DNA of 64,000 nucleotides from Vagococcus allomyrinae. GTDB lineage: Bacteria > Bacillota > Bacilli > Lactobacillales > Vagococcaceae. Below the pieces are notes generated by a model. It had not been told where the DNA came from and did not search any database. It saw only the letters and a program-made list of their open reading frames with translations. Positions 8,109 to 19,037 of this stretch are shown in pieces (positions within the stretch are counted from its first letter, which is position 1; every line of letters begins with the position of its first letter). A program made the position numbers and the translations under genes. Location: positions 62,001 through 126,000 of the forward strand of contig NZ_JAEEGA010000013.1 in assembly GCF_017829975.1 (NCBI RefSeq), written 5' to 3'.

Positions 8109-8714
8109 GTGTACGAATATATTCGTGGGAAAATCACCCATATCAGTCCTTATTATATTGTGGTAGAAGCAGCCGGCATCGGGTATCAAGTGGCTGTAGC
8201 TAACCCCTTTCGCCATTCAGTCGATTTTGGCAAAGAGGTGTTAATTTACGTGTATCAGGCAGTGAGAGAGGATTCTCTGACCTTGTACGGTTTTGCTGGC
8301 TTGGAAGAAAAGCAGTTGTTTATTAAGTTGATCAGCGTGTCTGGTATCGGACCTAAAAGTGCTTTAGCTATCATGGCTGGCGACGATCATGGCGGTTTAG
8401 TTAATGCGGTGGAGTCGGAAGACTTTAAATACTTGACGAAGTTTCCAGGTGTGGGCAAAAAGACGGCTCAACAGATGATCTTGGATTTGAAAGGCAAGCT
8501 TGGCGATTTGGCCATGAGTGAGCTAGCAGTTAAGGCGATGGCAAATGAGTCGCAAAGTCAAAATACCGTGTTGGAAGAAGCGTTGGAAGCCTTGGTTGCT
8601 CTAGGTTATAGCGAGCGTGAGATCAAGCGAATTAGCAAAGAACTTGAATCCCTTGAGGCGGAGACGACCGATGGGTATCTCCGTCACGGCTTGAAACTGT
8701 TAATGAAAAAATAA
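8109..8714 (+). CDS. ruvA: Holliday junction branch migration complex subunit RuvA
   Basis: RuvA binds four-way junctions as a tetramer and loads the RuvB motor during recombinational repair. The 201-residue product has the N-terminal OB fold ([19 protein letters not shown]), two helix-hairpin-helix motifs ([12 protein letters not shown] near 77 and [13 protein letters not shown] near 112) and a C-terminal three-helix RuvB-binding domain. An upstream frame extends to 8034, but the GTG at 8109 sits 6 bp behind a perfect GGAGGAG and gives the usual length. ruvB follows after 15 bp. Confidence 0.95.
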   Translation: MYEYIRGKITHISPYYIVVEAAGIGYQVAVANPFRHSVDFGKEVLIYVYQAVREDSLTLYGFAGLEEKQLFIKLISVSGIGPKSALAIMAGDDHGGLVNAVESEDFKYLTKFPGVGKKTAQQMILDLKGKLGDLAMSELAVKAMANESQSQNTVLEEALEALVALGYSEREIKRISKELESLEAETTDGYLRHGLKLLMKK

Positions 8715-8729
8715 AGGAGTTGAGGTGAG

Positions 8730-9737
8730 ATGACAGAAGAAGAACGACTGCTAGCAGGTGAAGCGACTCCTGAAGAAGAGGTGATTGAAACCTCGCTTCG
8801 GCCTCAGCGCTTATCTCAGTACATCGGACAAGACAAGGTGAAACAGGAGCTGAGTATCTACATTCAGGCTGCTCGGAGTCGCTCAGAGTCGCTGGACCAC
8901 GTACTGCTTTATGGTCCGCCAGGTCTGGGAAAGACCACGATGGCCATGGTCATCGCCAATGAAATGGCGGTTCAAATTCGCACGACCAGCGGGCCGGCGA
9001 TTGAGCGACCTGGTGATTTAGTGGCGATGCTTAATGAATTGGAACCTGGCGATGTGTTGTTTATCGATGAGATTCACCGCTTGCCACGGGTAGTCGAAGA
9101 GATGTTGTACTCTGCTATGGAAGATTTTTATGTGGACATCATGGTCGGACAGGGACCGACCGCTCATCCGGTTCATTTTGCTTTGCCCCCTTTTACTTTA
9201 GTAGGGGCGACAACGCGAGCAGGGATGTTATCGGCCCCGTTGCGAGATCGTTTTGGGATTGTCTCCCATATGGAATATTACAAAACAGCAGATTTACGAG
9301 AAATCGTGTTGCGGACAGCGGATATTTTTAACACGGAAATCGTCGATGATGGGGCTTATGAAATTGCTCGTCGCTCCCGTGGGACGCCGCGGATTGCCAA
9401 CCGTCTGTTAAAAAGGGTTAGGGACTACGCCCAGGTCCAAAGTGACGGAGTAGTGAATCGGCAGATAGCCGACCAAGCTTTAGAAATGTTGCAGGTGGAC
9501 CACGAAGGGCTGGACTATGTGGATCAAAAGATTTTGCGAACGATGATCGAGCTCTACCAAGGCGGTCCGATTGGCTTAAGCACCTTGGCTGTTAACATTA
9601 GTGAAGAGATGGAGACGGTGGAGGATATGTACGAGCCTTACTTAATTCAAAAAGGTTTTATTAAGCGGACGCCTCGCGGACGTGTCGCTACCCAAATCGC
9701 CTATGAGCACCTTGGTTATAAGTATTTTGGTGAGTAA
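8730..9737 (+). CDS. ruvB: Holliday junction branch migration ATPase RuvB
   Basis: RuvB is the hexameric AAA+ motor that pulls DNA through the RuvA-bound junction. In 335 residues it shows Walker [10 protein letters not shown] near residue 62, Walker [10 protein letters not shown], the sensor-1 segment GATTRAG, the arginine-finger region APLRDRFG, and a C-terminal winged helix ending in TPRGR. Length is normal. It is co-transcribed with ruvA. This ruvAB arrangement upstream of queA-tgt is widespread in Firmicutes, although an oligopeptide-binding protein, an Mga-like regulator and an FGE gene are interposed here. Confidence 0.97.
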   Translation: MTEEERLLAGEATPEEEVIETSLRPQRLSQYIGQDKVKQELSIYIQAARSRSESLDHVLLYGPPGLGKTTMAMVIANEMAVQIRTTSGPAIERPGDLVAMLNELEPGDVLFIDEIHRLPRVVEEMLYSAMEDFYVDIMVGQGPTAHPVHFALPPFTLVGATTRAGMLSAPLRDRFGIVSHMEYYKTADLREIVLRTADIFNTEIVDDGAYEIARRSRGTPRIANRLLKRVRDYAQVQSDGVVNRQIADQALEMLQVDHEGLDYVDQKILRTMIELYQGGPIGLSTLAVNISEEMETVEDMYEPYLIQKGFIKRTPRGRVATQIAYEHLGYKYFGE

Positions 9738-9827
9738 TCAAATATTGCAGAGTAACAGGCAAAGACTGACGCCTGTCCTATGAAGGCCTGTGTTATGATT
9801 GACTTATCAAAATGAGCGGGTGATAAG

Positions 9828-10085
9828 ATGAGGATTGAAGAACGATGGCAAGATGTGACCATATTTAATGTTGCGTTTGCAACGACCAAAAGAGCGTCGA
9901 TTGAACGACTAGTTATTTTAAAAAATGCACCGAGCGATGCGGATGTGGAAGCGATGATCTACAAGCATTTGCCGAATGTTGTGGCAGTTCACCATGTCGA
10001 TGAATGGGGAACTGGTTTGAGTTTGAAAGAGTCTATCGACATGTCAAAAGAGTTGACCATGATTGGGATGGAAGTCGCTGGTTAA
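9828..10085 (+). CDS. hypothetical 85-residue protein
   Basis: The small acidic-to-neutral cytoplasmic protein begins MRIEERWQDV and contains an alternating strand/helix pattern (DADVEAMIYKHLPNVVAVHHV). It has no signal peptide or membrane segment. A GGGTGATAAG ribosome binding site precedes the ATG, and codon use resembles its neighbours, so it is probably real. I do not recognise a family. It is monocistronic or a tail of the ruvAB transcript, and the oppA promoter begins shortly after its stop codon. Confidence 0.6.
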   Translation: MRIEERWQDVTIFNVAFATTKRASIERLVILKNAPSDADVEAMIYKHLPNVVAVHHVDEWGTGLSLKESIDMSKELTMIGMEVAG

Positions 10086-10117
10086 AGTGATTTCTGTCTT
10101 TTTTTTTTCGTTAGTTA

Positions 10118-10146
10118 TTGCAATTTTCAACCAAATAAATTATGAT
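10118..10146 (+). promoter_or_regulatory. promoter of the oligopeptide-binding protein gene
   Basis: TTGCAA (10118-10123) and TATGAT (10141-10146) are separated by exactly 17 bases. This predicts a transcript with an untranslated leader of about 150 nucleotides before the gene at 10310. The leader contains a 7-bp hairpin (AGGAGGC/GCCTCCT, 10264-10284). Confidence 0.65.
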
Positions 10147-10309
10147 TACGGTAAATTGGAAATGTTGCAAGTTGTGGCAGTCATCTGGGGAAGTTTGGTT
10201 GCTAGGTTCGTAAAGCGTGTGTTAATAAAATGTAGTGTTCGTTGTGCCAATCTGTTGTTGCTAAGGAGGCGTAGTGGGCCTCCTGGACCTGATTAGGGGG
10301 AACAAAACC

Positions 10310-11983
10310 ATGGGGTTAAAAAAACGTATTTATTTTAGTTGTTTAACGGTGTTGGTAATGGTGTTAGTCGCTTGCGGAACAAATGATGATGGGGAAAAGG
10401 CAGGAACAGATTCAAGTGATCAGGAAGTGACGGTCGAACAGACCTTTAAAGTGGTGGAACAACAGGAGTTGCCATCTGCCGACCCTTCTTTAGCGACAGA
10501 TGTCATCGCCGCTAGAGTGTTGACTGCTACTTATGAAGGCCTTTATCGCCTAGATCAAGATAGTCAGCCGATTGCTGCTGGGGCGATGGAAGTGGTGGAG
10601 CCCAGTGAAGACGGCTTAACCTATCGTTTCGACTTGAGGAAAGAAGCAACCTGGTCCAATGGTGATCCGGTGACCGCCGATGATTATGTGTTTTCATGGC
10701 AGCGGACGGTTGACCCAGAGACGGCGTCAGAGTATGCCTCGATCTTTTCACCTTTAAAAAATGCTGAAGCGATTACAGCAGGTGAAAAAGATAAAAAAGA
10801 GCTGGGAGTGACGGCGGTAAGCGAGTATGAGTTGGAAATTGTTTTGGAAAAGCCAGTTCCATATTTTAATTTCTTGCTGGCGTTTAAACAGTATTTCCCA
10901 CAAAATCGGAAAATTGTCGAGAAGTTTGGCAAAGAGTTTGCTACTTCCAGTGAAAAAGCAGTCTATAATGGCCCTTTTGTGCTAGCGGATTTTGATGGTC
11001 CGGGAACGGACATGGATTGGGCTTATGTTAAAAATGAGCATTATTGGGATCAGCAAAATGTCAAATTAGATCGCATAGATGTCACCGTGGTCAAAGAGAG
11101 TTCGACTGCATTAAATCTCTATCAAAGCGGTGAGTTGGAGGATGTTATTTTAACTGGCGAGTTAGCTCAACAGATGGCAAATGACCCGGAATTGGTAATT
11201 GAGAAGTTGGCGTCCAGTTTTTATTTGGAAATGAACCAGCGGGAAGAAAATTCGGTCTTTAGGAATGCTAATTTGCGCAAGGCGCTTTCTTATTCCATCG
11301 ATCGTTTAGCCATGAGCCGTGACATTTTAGGGGATGGCTCGGTTCCTGCCCGTGGGTTAATCCCTTCTGATATGTCGGTCAATCCAACATCAGGAAAAGA
11401 TTTTGCAGATGAAAATGGCGACTTTTTAACCTTAGATGCCAAGAAGGCGCAGGCGTATTGGGAAGTTGCGAAAAAGGAATTAGGGATTGATCGTTTAGAG
11501 TTGGATATCTTGTCTTCTGATAATGATTCCTCTAAAAAAGTGGTGGAATACCTTCAAGGGGCGATTGAAGAAAACCTGGAGGGAGTTAAAGTGACGGTGA
11601 GTCCCGTGCCCTTTACGGTCCGCTTGGATCGTAGCAATAAAGGGGAGTTTGATCTGGTTCTAGGGGGCTGGAGTGCTGATTACGCTGATCCGATTACCTT
11701 TATTGAGCTGTTTCGGACGGAGGACTCCTATAACCGGGGGAAGTTTTCCAATGAAAACTATGACAAAGAAGCCCTCGAATCAGCGACAGTTAATGTCTTA
11801 AAACCAGAAGCTCGTTGGGATAATCTACTAGCGGCGGAAAAAGTCTTAATGGAAGAGATGGGCGTTATTCCGCTTTATCAAAAAGCGGAAGCGCATTTGA
11901 GAACGGCTAAAATTAAAGAGATTGCCATTCATCCAGCAGGTGCTCACTACGATTACCGATGGGCCTATAAAGTGGCTGAGTAA
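10310..11983 (+). CDS. oligopeptide ABC transporter substrate-binding lipoprotein (OppA family)
   Basis: The 557-residue precursor has a lipoprotein signal peptide with lipobox LVAC and would be anchored outside the membrane. The mature part matches SBP family 5 (OppA/DppA): ADPSLATD near the start, EPSEDGLTYRFDLR, WSNGDPVTADDYVFSWQR, and late LGGWSADYADP. Such proteins capture peptides for the Opp permease or deliver peptide signals. No oppBCDF genes are adjacent, so it is an orphan receptor. The ATG at 10310 is preceded by TAGGGGG; an in-frame GTG at 10274 has a perfect AAGGAGG only 4 bp away and would add 12 residues before the signal peptide. Confidence 0.92.
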   Translation: MGLKKRIYFSCLTVLVMVLVACGTNDDGEKAGTDSSDQEVTVEQTFKVVEQQELPSADPSLATDVIAARVLTATYEGLYRLDQDSQPIAAGAMEVVEPSEDGLTYRFDLRKEATWSNGDPVTADDYVFSWQRTVDPETASEYASIFSPLKNAEAITAGEKDKKELGVTAVSEYELEIVLEKPVPYFNFLLAFKQYFPQNRKIVEKFGKEFATSSEKAVYNGPFVLADFDGPGTDMDWAYVKNEHYWDQQNVKLDRIDVTVVKESSTALNLYQSGELEDVILTGELAQQMANDPELVIEKLASSFYLEMNQREENSVFRNANLRKALSYSIDRLAMSRDILGDGSVPARGLIPSDMSVNPTSGKDFADENGDFLTLDAKKAQAYWEVAKKELGIDRLELDILSSDNDSSKKVVEYLQGAIEENLEGVKVTVSPVPFTVRLDRSNKGEFDLVLGGWSADYADPITFIELFRTEDSYNRGKFSNENYDKEALESATVNVLKPEARWDNLLAAEKVLMEEMGVIPLYQKAEAHLRTAKIKEIAIHPAGAHYDYRWAYKVAE

Positions 11984-11988
11984 CATAA

Positions 11989-12022
11989 AGGAGAGCCGCC
12001 AGTGAAAGCTGGCGGCTCTTTT
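11989..12022 (+). terminator. terminator after the oppA-like gene
   Basis: The stem GAGCCGCCAG / CTGGCGGCTC with a short AT-rich loop is followed by TTTTCC. It ends the OppA transcript and lies immediately left of repeat R1a. Confidence 0.88.
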
Positions 12023-12025
12023 CCT

Positions 12026-12348
12026 ACTTTATAGGAAAGTATAAAAACTTTCTCTATATCGTAGTTTGGATCCAGCTTCACGAGACACCACTACGCTTCG
12101 CTTCGATCTCAACAAATTCTAAGTGCTCTTCGACCTTCAATGCTCGACGCTTCAGCGTATAGCAATTGATGAGATCGGAATGCAGAGCCATTATTCTTAC
12201 AAATTTATTTGTTAGAGATAAGAGACCACGAAGTGTAGTGTTCCTTGCTTCTAATTGCTGCCGTTATTCTTCCGAATTTATTCGTTAGAGTTAAGGGACA
12301 ACGTAGTAAAGCAATAAGAGCAACGGCAACGCCTCGTTCAGCTTTTCT
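12026..12348 (+). repeat. R1 dispersed intergenic repeat, copy a
   Basis: The element starts with ACTTTATAGGAAAGT and ends with CGCCTCGTTCAGCTTTTCT, both shared with R1b at 36074-36518. The 68-bp core at 12118-12185 is identical to those in R1b (36165-36232) and R1c (18442-18509, opposite strand). Inside, a segment containing ATTATTCTTACAAATTTATT is repeated in diverged form about 75 bp later. It fills the gap between a terminator and the stop codon of the convergent Mga-like gene. No open frame of protein-like character spans it. Confidence 0.93.
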
Positions 12349-12358
12349 TCTATTTAGC

Positions 12359-13849
12359 TTAATGAATAAAGCGGGTGGTGATAAAATCTTGAGTGACGGT
12401 AATGTCTTTGATCCGCTGTTGAATATTTTTCCAATCGTGCATCGTTGGAATGGCGTTAATGCAAATCACCTGTGGATCTTCTGGATCAAAGCGCGACAGA
12501 TTGGTAATAAAAAGGTCGTAGTGGTGTTTTTCCGCCAGAGCCTCCCACTCAGTTTGGGCTTTTAAGATGGTAATGTTGATCGAATGCCCAAAATGAAAGT
12601 GGATCAGCTTGCTTAAGAAATCCGAGTGCTCCGGGTCATAGTCACAAAAAATACCGATGGAGACGGTGGTGTAAAATTTTTCTAGCTTGCTGTTAAGGTT
12701 GGGCCAGTGGATCAAAATCATATAGAGGACCTCGTCGATGGCAGTCTCGTTCCAACGGCTGCCCATTTCGGTTGTCAGTAAGCTTAATTCTCTTTTTAGC
12801 AGGGGAATTAATTGGGGGTATTCTGCCAGTGCTTGTTGGCGGAAAGCCTGTTTTTTATTAAATAAAATAAAGTTATCAATCAAAAAGACCCGTTGAACGT
12901 TGTAAATTTCCCAAGTTAAGATTTCTTTGTTTTCCAACGGAATGGCTAACCGATCGGCTAAAGTGGTTAACCAGTTTTCGATTGTTGCAACGGTTTGCTT
13001 GATAGCTGGGTTATGGGGCATCAGGGTTTGGTATAGGTAGTCTGCTGTTAACGCGTAATCTTCCCTTAAGAAAAAGTAAAAAAGATCAATCAGAGCCTCG
13101 GAATCCAGCTTGAGTTGACAGGCATTTTCCAAGTCTTGAACAGCCTCTTCTTTTAGGAGGAGCTGGAGAATTGGGGAATCTGTGGCCAGTTCATGTGATT
13201 GGGTGTGGCCATTTTTAATGCGAATTAACCCGGTGGCCAGTGTTAAGCGAACTTGTTTTAAATCAGGAAAAGTCAGATCGATCGCTAAAGCGTCAGCCAG
13301 TTTTTGGAGCAGGCGGTCGATTTTGTGTGTTTGTTCTTGCGTGATGGGGCCTTCTGTGACTAAATACCGCTCGTAAAAATAATGGACGAAAAAGAAGCGA
13401 ATAGCTCCCTCATCTCCCACTAGCCCATAAGGGGAAGTGGCGATTTTAAAGCCTAAGGGGGTGAGTTCAGTGTTGATCTTTTTAACCGTTCGATGAACTG
13501 ATGAGGAGCTGATGTAGAGTTGTTCCGTTAATTCTATGAGGCTCAGTTCGTCATTAAAAAAGAGCAGTTCCAACAGTTGGAACTCGGTACTGTTACGCAA
13601 AATAGTGGCGTAGATAAAATCAATGGAGTAATTTTGTGGGTATTCTAAAAGAATGCCATTTTTTTGTGAAACATTGATTTGGAAAGGGGGATACAGCTCA
13701 TTTATCATGGCGATGTCGCTGCGGAGAATTCGTCCGGAACAGCCTATTTCTTTGGCGAAAGTCGAGACGGGTTGCCAATTTTCAGTTTTAAAAAGGGCTT
13801 CTAAAAAGGTCAGTTGTCTCAACGTGTTAGAGTTTAGTATGCTTCTCAT
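12359..13849 (-). CDS. Mga-like helix-turn-helix transcriptional regulator
   Basis: This 496-residue protein has the architecture of Mga/AtxA-type regulators of Lactobacillales: an N-terminal HTH (FAKEIGCSGRILRSDIAMIN), a second Mga HTH near residues 100-125 (LTEQLYISSSSVHRTVKKIN), central PRD-like helices and a C-terminal EIIB-like domain with an alternating strand/helix pattern. Such proteins respond to PTS phosphorylation and control surface or carbohydrate genes. The second ATG (13849) is preferred because GGGAG is 8 bp upstream of it and only 2 bp from the first (13855). It is divergent from the FGE gene, its most likely local target, but no operator was identified. Its 3' end abuts R1a. 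Confidence 0.8.
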   Translation of the reverse strand: MRSILNSNTLRQLTFLEALFKTENWQPVSTFAKEIGCSGRILRSDIAMINELYPPFQINVSQKNGILLEYPQNYSIDFIYATILRNSTEFQLLELLFFNDELSLIELTEQLYISSSSVHRTVKKINTELTPLGFKIATSPYGLVGDEGAIRFFFVHYFYERYLVTEGPITQEQTHKIDRLLQKLADALAIDLTFPDLKQVRLTLATGLIRIKNGHTQSHELATDSPILQLLLKEEAVQDLENACQLKLDSEALIDLFYFFLREDYALTADYLYQTLMPHNPAIKQTVATIENWLTTLADRLAIPLENKEILTWEIYNVQRVFLIDNFILFNKKQAFRQQALAEYPQLIPLLKRELSLLTTEMGSRWNETAIDEVLYMILIHWPNLNSKLEKFYTTVSIGIFCDYDPEHSDFLSKLIHFHFGHSINITILKAQTEWEALAEKHHYDLFITNLSRFDPEDPQVICINAIPTMHDWKNIQQRIKDITVTQDFITTRFIH

Positions 13850-14041
13850 GGTCATGTCTCCCTGTGGATGAATAGTGGTTGCCTTTATTATGGCGGTAAG
13901 TAAAAAAGAATGTCAAACAAAGTGGAGGGTGAAAAGGCTTTAAATGACAATCTTAATAGTGAGCGTCTGCTTCCTTCTTTTCTGAAATGCCTGATATAAT
14001 TAACAGGCAGTCTAGAAGAGTTAGGTGAGGAGAGGGTATGA

Positions 14042-14896
14042 ATGATTGAAATCCCAGCCGGGGTCACGTTAATTGGCACAGATAAGGGTGGTTTTTCCGT
14101 GGATTTAGAGGGGCCAGCAGTGGAGCTGGCTATTCCGCGTTTTTTTATTTCTGCTACTGCGGTGACCAATGAGGAGTTTCAACGGTTTGTGGCGACCACA
14201 GGTTATCAAACGGATTCAGAAAAATTTGGTTGGTCATTTGTTTTTCACGCGTTTTTAACTGAAACCCAGCAGAGACGTTCTCAAAAAATGACAGGGACCA
14301 ATTGGTGGTATGCCGTGGCAGGAGCTAGCTGGTGTTGTCCAGAAGGGCCTGGTTCTACGATTGAAGATCGGTTGACTCATCCGGTTGTTCACGTTTCTCG
14401 AAATGATGCAGTGGCTTATTGCCAGTGGGCTGGCATGCGATTGCCAACGGAGATCGAATGGGAAAAGGCGGCTCGCGGTGGGTTAGTTGGCAAATTGTAT
14501 CCGTGGGGAGATGAGCTGGTGATCGATGGAAAGCACCAGTGTAATATTTGGCAAGGGGCATTTCCCGCGCACAACACCATGGAGGACGGTTATTTAGGGA
14601 CGGCACCAGTGGAGACCTATGAGCCCAATGGTTTTGGGTTGTATCAAACAGCAGGGAATGTCTGGGAATGGTGCGCTAATCCTCGTTATCTGCCTTTTAA
14701 GGAACAGTTAGGGGCGGTCTGGCAAGCCCATCAGACATATAGCACAGCGGCTTATGGGATTCGCGGCGGCTCCTTTTTATGTCATGCTTCTTATTGCAAT
14801 CGCTATCGAGTGGCTGCACGAAATGGGAATACGGCAGATTCGGCGAGCAATAATATGGGCTTTCGTTGCGTTCAAAACGAGAATGAAGAAAATTAG
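14042..14896 (+). CDS. formylglycine-generating enzyme (SUMF1/FGE family)
   Basis: FGE oxidises a cysteine in CxPxR of type I sulfatases to the catalytic formylglycine. The 284-residue protein has the C-type-lectin-like FGE-sulfatase fold (MRLPTEIEWEKAARGG, YPWGDE, QTAGNVWEWCAN) and, importantly, the SFLCHASYCNRYR segment with two cysteines five residues apart that bind copper in true FGEs. Many distant family members lack that pair. Length matches prokaryotic FGEs. No signal peptide is visible. No sulfatase gene lies in this window, so the partner must be elsewhere. It is divergent from the Mga-like gene and 63 bp upstream of queA. Confidence 0.9.
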   Translation: MIEIPAGVTLIGTDKGGFSVDLEGPAVELAIPRFFISATAVTNEEFQRFVATTGYQTDSEKFGWSFVFHAFLTETQQRRSQKMTGTNWWYAVAGASWCCPEGPGSTIEDRLTHPVVHVSRNDAVAYCQWAGMRLPTEIEWEKAARGGLVGKLYPWGDELVIDGKHQCNIWQGAFPAHNTMEDGYLGTAPVETYEPNGFGLYQTAGNVWEWCANPRYLPFKEQLGAVWQAHQTYSTAAYGIRGGSFLCHASYCNRYRVAARNGNTADSASNNMGFRCVQNENEEN

Positions 14897-14959
14897 CGGA
14901 AATCAGCGAAAAATGATAAACTAGCATGAGTAAATTGATGGAGAAAGAGTGAGTAGTAA

Positions 14960-15994
14960 ATGACGCTAACAACAGAAGATTTTGATTTTAACTTACCAGA
15001 AGAATTAATCGCCCAAACGCCTTTAGAAAATCGGGAAACGTCTCGTTTATTGGTGTTAGATAAAACGACAGGTGCGTTGGAAGACAAACATTTTTACGAT
15101 ATTTTAGATGAATTAGAGTCAGGTGATGCCTTGGTGATGAATAACACCCGCGTGTTGCCCGCTCGTTTATATGGGGAAAAGCCAGAGACTGGCGGTCATC
15201 TAGAAGTCTTGCTATTGACAAATACCTCAGGGAATAGCTGGGAAACCTTGATTAAACCGGCTAAGCGAGCCAAAGTGGGCACGGTTATTTCCTTTGGTGA
15301 CGGTCGTTTAAAGGCTGAGGTGACCAAAGAATTGGCACATGGTGGTCGCATCGTTGACTTTCACTATGAAGGGGTCTTTTTGGAGATTTTAGAGTCATTA
15401 GGCGAGATGCCTTTACCGCCTTATATTAAGGAGCGGTTAGAAGACCCAGAACGCTATCAAACCGTCTACGCAGAAGAAAATGGTTCTGCAGCAGCGCCGA
15501 CGGCTGGTTTGCACTTTACGCAGGAATTATTAAAGAAAATTGAAGCCAAAGGAGTCAAGCTCGTTTATTTGACCTTGCACGTTGGGTTGGGGACATTTAG
15601 ACCAGTCAGTGTGGCGAATATCGCGGAACATGCCATGCACAGTGAATTTTATAAACTGACAGAAGAGGCGGCTGCCAGCTTGCGTCAGGTAAAAGCTGCA
15701 GGTGGCCGAATTGTTGCTGTGGGCACGACCTCCATTAGAACATTGGAAACGATTGGGACCAAATTTGCTGGTGAGATTCAAGCAGACAGCGGTTGGACGG
15801 AGATCTTTATCACACCAGGCTATCAGTTTAAGGTAGTGGATGCTTTTTCAACGAATTTTCATTTGCCAAAATCTACTTTGGTGATGTTGGTCAGCGCCTT
15901 TGCGACGCGAGAACACACGCTAGCAGCTTATCATCACGCCATTGAAGAGCGCTACCGTTTCTTTAGTTTTGGTGACGCCATGTTTATTAAATAA
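14960..15994 (+). CDS. queA: S-adenosylmethionine:tRNA ribosyltransferase-isomerase
   Basis: QueA transfers and isomerises the ribosyl part of SAM onto preQ1 at tRNA position 34 to make epoxyqueuosine. The 344-residue sequence has the expected [16 protein letters not shown] start, SRLLVLD, the GLHFT motif near residue 180, the [10 protein letters not shown] motif near 210 and [17 protein letters not shown] near the C-terminus. It precedes tgt, the preceding step of the same pathway, but a 650-bp gap separates them here, so the two are probably not on one simple transcript. Confidence 0.97.
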   Translation: MTLTTEDFDFNLPEELIAQTPLENRETSRLLVLDKTTGALEDKHFYDILDELESGDALVMNNTRVLPARLYGEKPETGGHLEVLLLTNTSGNSWETLIKPAKRAKVGTVISFGDGRLKAEVTKELAHGGRIVDFHYEGVFLEILESLGEMPLPPYIKERLEDPERYQTVYAEENGSAAAPTAGLHFTQELLKKIEAKGVKLVYLTLHVGLGTFRPVSVANIAEHAMHSEFYKLTEEAAASLRQVKAAGGRIVAVGTTSIRTLETIGTKFAGEIQADSGWTEIFITPGYQFKVVDAFSTNFHLPKSTLVMLVSAFATREHTLAAYHHAIEERYRFFSFGDAMFIK

Positions 15995-16017
15995 AGCGCA
16001 GTTGATAGGTAAGCACA

Positions 16018-16052
16018 AAAAAAGAGTCAAGCTTCTCGACTAGCTTGACTCT
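16018..16052 (-). terminator. terminator facing the minus strand in the queA-tgt gap
   Basis: An 11-bp stem (AGAGTCAAGCT / AGCTTGACTCT, 16023-16052) has an A7 run on its left side. Read on the minus strand this is a canonical stem followed by TTTTTTTG. On the plus strand the stem is followed by ATGTTGCTT, a poor tract. It may stop queA weakly, but it is better built to stop a minus-strand transcript. Confidence 0.65.
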
Positions 16053-17786
<1,734 letters not shown>

Positions 17787-17867
17787 AGAATTTGGAGAAA
17801 ATACTAGTAGTTTGGCTTAATATTTGATAGAGTTATGTAGAGACATTAGAAAAAAGAGGTGAAGTAA

Positions 17868-18281
17868 ATGGGAGGATTAGGTTCTTTCTTACCGATGATT
17901 GTTATCATGGGTGGAATGGTCTGGTGGATGTCACGATCACAAAAGAAACAACAACAAAAACGTCAAGATCTATTAAATACGATGGATGTTGGCAGTAAAG
18001 TGGTCACAATCGGCGGTTTACACGGCGTAATAGCAGAAGTCAACACAGAGAAAAGTACCGTTGTACTAGACTGTGAAGGCATCTTTTTAGAATTCAATCG
18101 ATCAGCAATTTCAAGCGTCACCCCACCAGAAGCAGCTGAAACAGTTGTACCTGATGGGATTATGCAAGAAGCACCTGCAATCGAAGTCGACGAAGAAGTT
18201 GTAGAAGAAGTCGAAGAAGCAACAACAGACGAAGAAACACCAACAGAAACAACAGAAGAAACACCAAAAGAAGAAAATTAA
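17868..18281 (+). CDS. yajC: preprotein translocase subunit YajC
   Basis: YajC is a small single-pass membrane protein that associates with SecDF. The 137-residue product has one N-terminal helix (SFLPMIVIMGGMVWWM), the basic stretch SRSQKKQQQKRQ at the cytoplasmic face, and the core VGSKVVTIGGLHGVIAEV. A long Glu/Thr-rich tail from about residue 95 is typical of lactic acid bacteria. RBS AAAAGAGGTGAAG precedes the ATG. No secDF is in the window. R1c follows its stop codon. Confidence 0.95.
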   Translation: MGGLGSFLPMIVIMGGMVWWMSRSQKKQQQKRQDLLNTMDVGSKVVTIGGLHGVIAEVNTEKSTVVLDCEGIFLEFNRSAISSVTPPEAAETVVPDGIMQEAPAIEVDEEVVEEVEEATTDEETPTETTEETPKEEN

Positions 18282-18339
18282 CCAATTAAAGGAGAATCGT
18301 AAAGATTTTCCTTTTTGCTTTGAGACACAGCGATATAGG

Positions 18340-18575
18340 AGCAAGGCGCCTTAATTCTAAGTGCTTTACTACGTTGTCCCTTAACTCTAATGAATAAATT
18401 CGTAAGAATAACGGCAGCAATTAGAAACAAAGGACACTACACTGCATTCCGATCTCATCAATTGCTATACGCTGAAGCGTCGAGCATTGAAGGTCGAAGA
18501 GCACTTAGAGATTTAGGACACTTCGTTTGCGTTAAATGCTGAGTGCTGACTAGTTTCAAAAGAGCAAGTGAGGGA
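18340..18575 (-). repeat. R1 dispersed intergenic repeat, copy c
   Basis: The complement of 18442-18509 is identical over 68 bp to the cores of R1a and R1b. To its left, GTAAGAATAACGGCAGC and TACTACGTTGTCCCTTAA match the flank of R1a in complement. To its right, GGACACTTCGTT followed by AAATGCT matches a module of R1b in the same genomic orientation although the core is inverted, so the element is mosaic. It separates yajC from the comN-like gene. Outer limits are approximate. Confidence 0.9.
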
Positions 18576-18616
18576 ATCGCCTAGCGGCGTGATGGCAAGT
18601 CTCTCTTATACTACAA

Positions 18617-18919
18617 GTGAATGGATACGACTTAATGGAAGCTAATAGAAGTTGGAAAGATAAACTTTTTTTAAATAAAAGTGTGAAAACTAAATGTAAA
18701 GAATTTCATGAAAATGGCTATTCCAGCGTTCAAGAATTAGATCTGTGGGAGTATTTAGTTACCTATAGATGGGTGAAGAACGACGGTTTGACCTTGTCGG
18801 AAAAGAAACAGGATGTGTTGACCGTTACGTTCAACGATTTTTTTGATTTTCAACGCATCAAGGCCCAAACAAGGGATGTTAAGCGATTTGATTGGAATGA
18901 TATCGAGGATATTTTATAA
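18617..18919 (+). CDS. ComN-like post-transcriptional regulator family protein
   Basis: The 100-residue cytoplasmic protein resembles the ComN/YrzD family, which in Bacillus subtilis acts on comE mRNA at poles and septa. It shares the pattern of an N-terminal helix, FHENGY, a conserved LWEYLV helix, and a late NDFFDFQRIKAQT segment. Gene position supports this, because comN lies close to tgt-yajC in Bacillus. Start choice is uncertain: GTG at 18617 has no clear ribosome binding site, and ATG at 18635 would also fit. R1c lies directly upstream and may have displaced its original leader. A terminator follows at 18945. Confidence 0.65.
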   Translation: MNGYDLMEANRSWKDKLFLNKSVKTKCKEFHENGYSSVQELDLWEYLVTYRWVKNDGLTLSEKKQDVLTVTFNDFFDFQRIKAQTRDVKRFDWNDIEDIL

Positions 18920-18944
18920 ATGTTAACTAAATCACAATAAGTTC

Positions 18945-18979
18945 AAGACGGAGATAATGAATTATCTGTGTCTTTTTTT
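18945..18979 (+). terminator. terminator after the comN-like gene
   Basis: The stem AAGAC..AGATAAT / ATTATCT..GTCTT has a small internal mismatch and is followed by a run of seven T. Confidence 0.85.
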
Positions 18980-19037
18980 GTTTTTTTTATTAAGTAAGTG
19001 TTGTATTAACGGTGTTTGTCAAATGTTATACGAAAAA

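Noticed and set aside
10063-10296. 77-codon open frame with a hydrophobic stretch, before the oppA-like gene
   Set aside because: It overlaps the end of the 85-residue gene, runs through a well-formed promoter (10118-10146) and has a basic, low-complexity end made from the leader hairpin. No good ribosome binding site.
12245-12565. 106-codon plus-strand open frame
   Set aside because: It spans repeat R1a and the antisense of the Mga-like gene; the composition of its second half mirrors that gene's complement.
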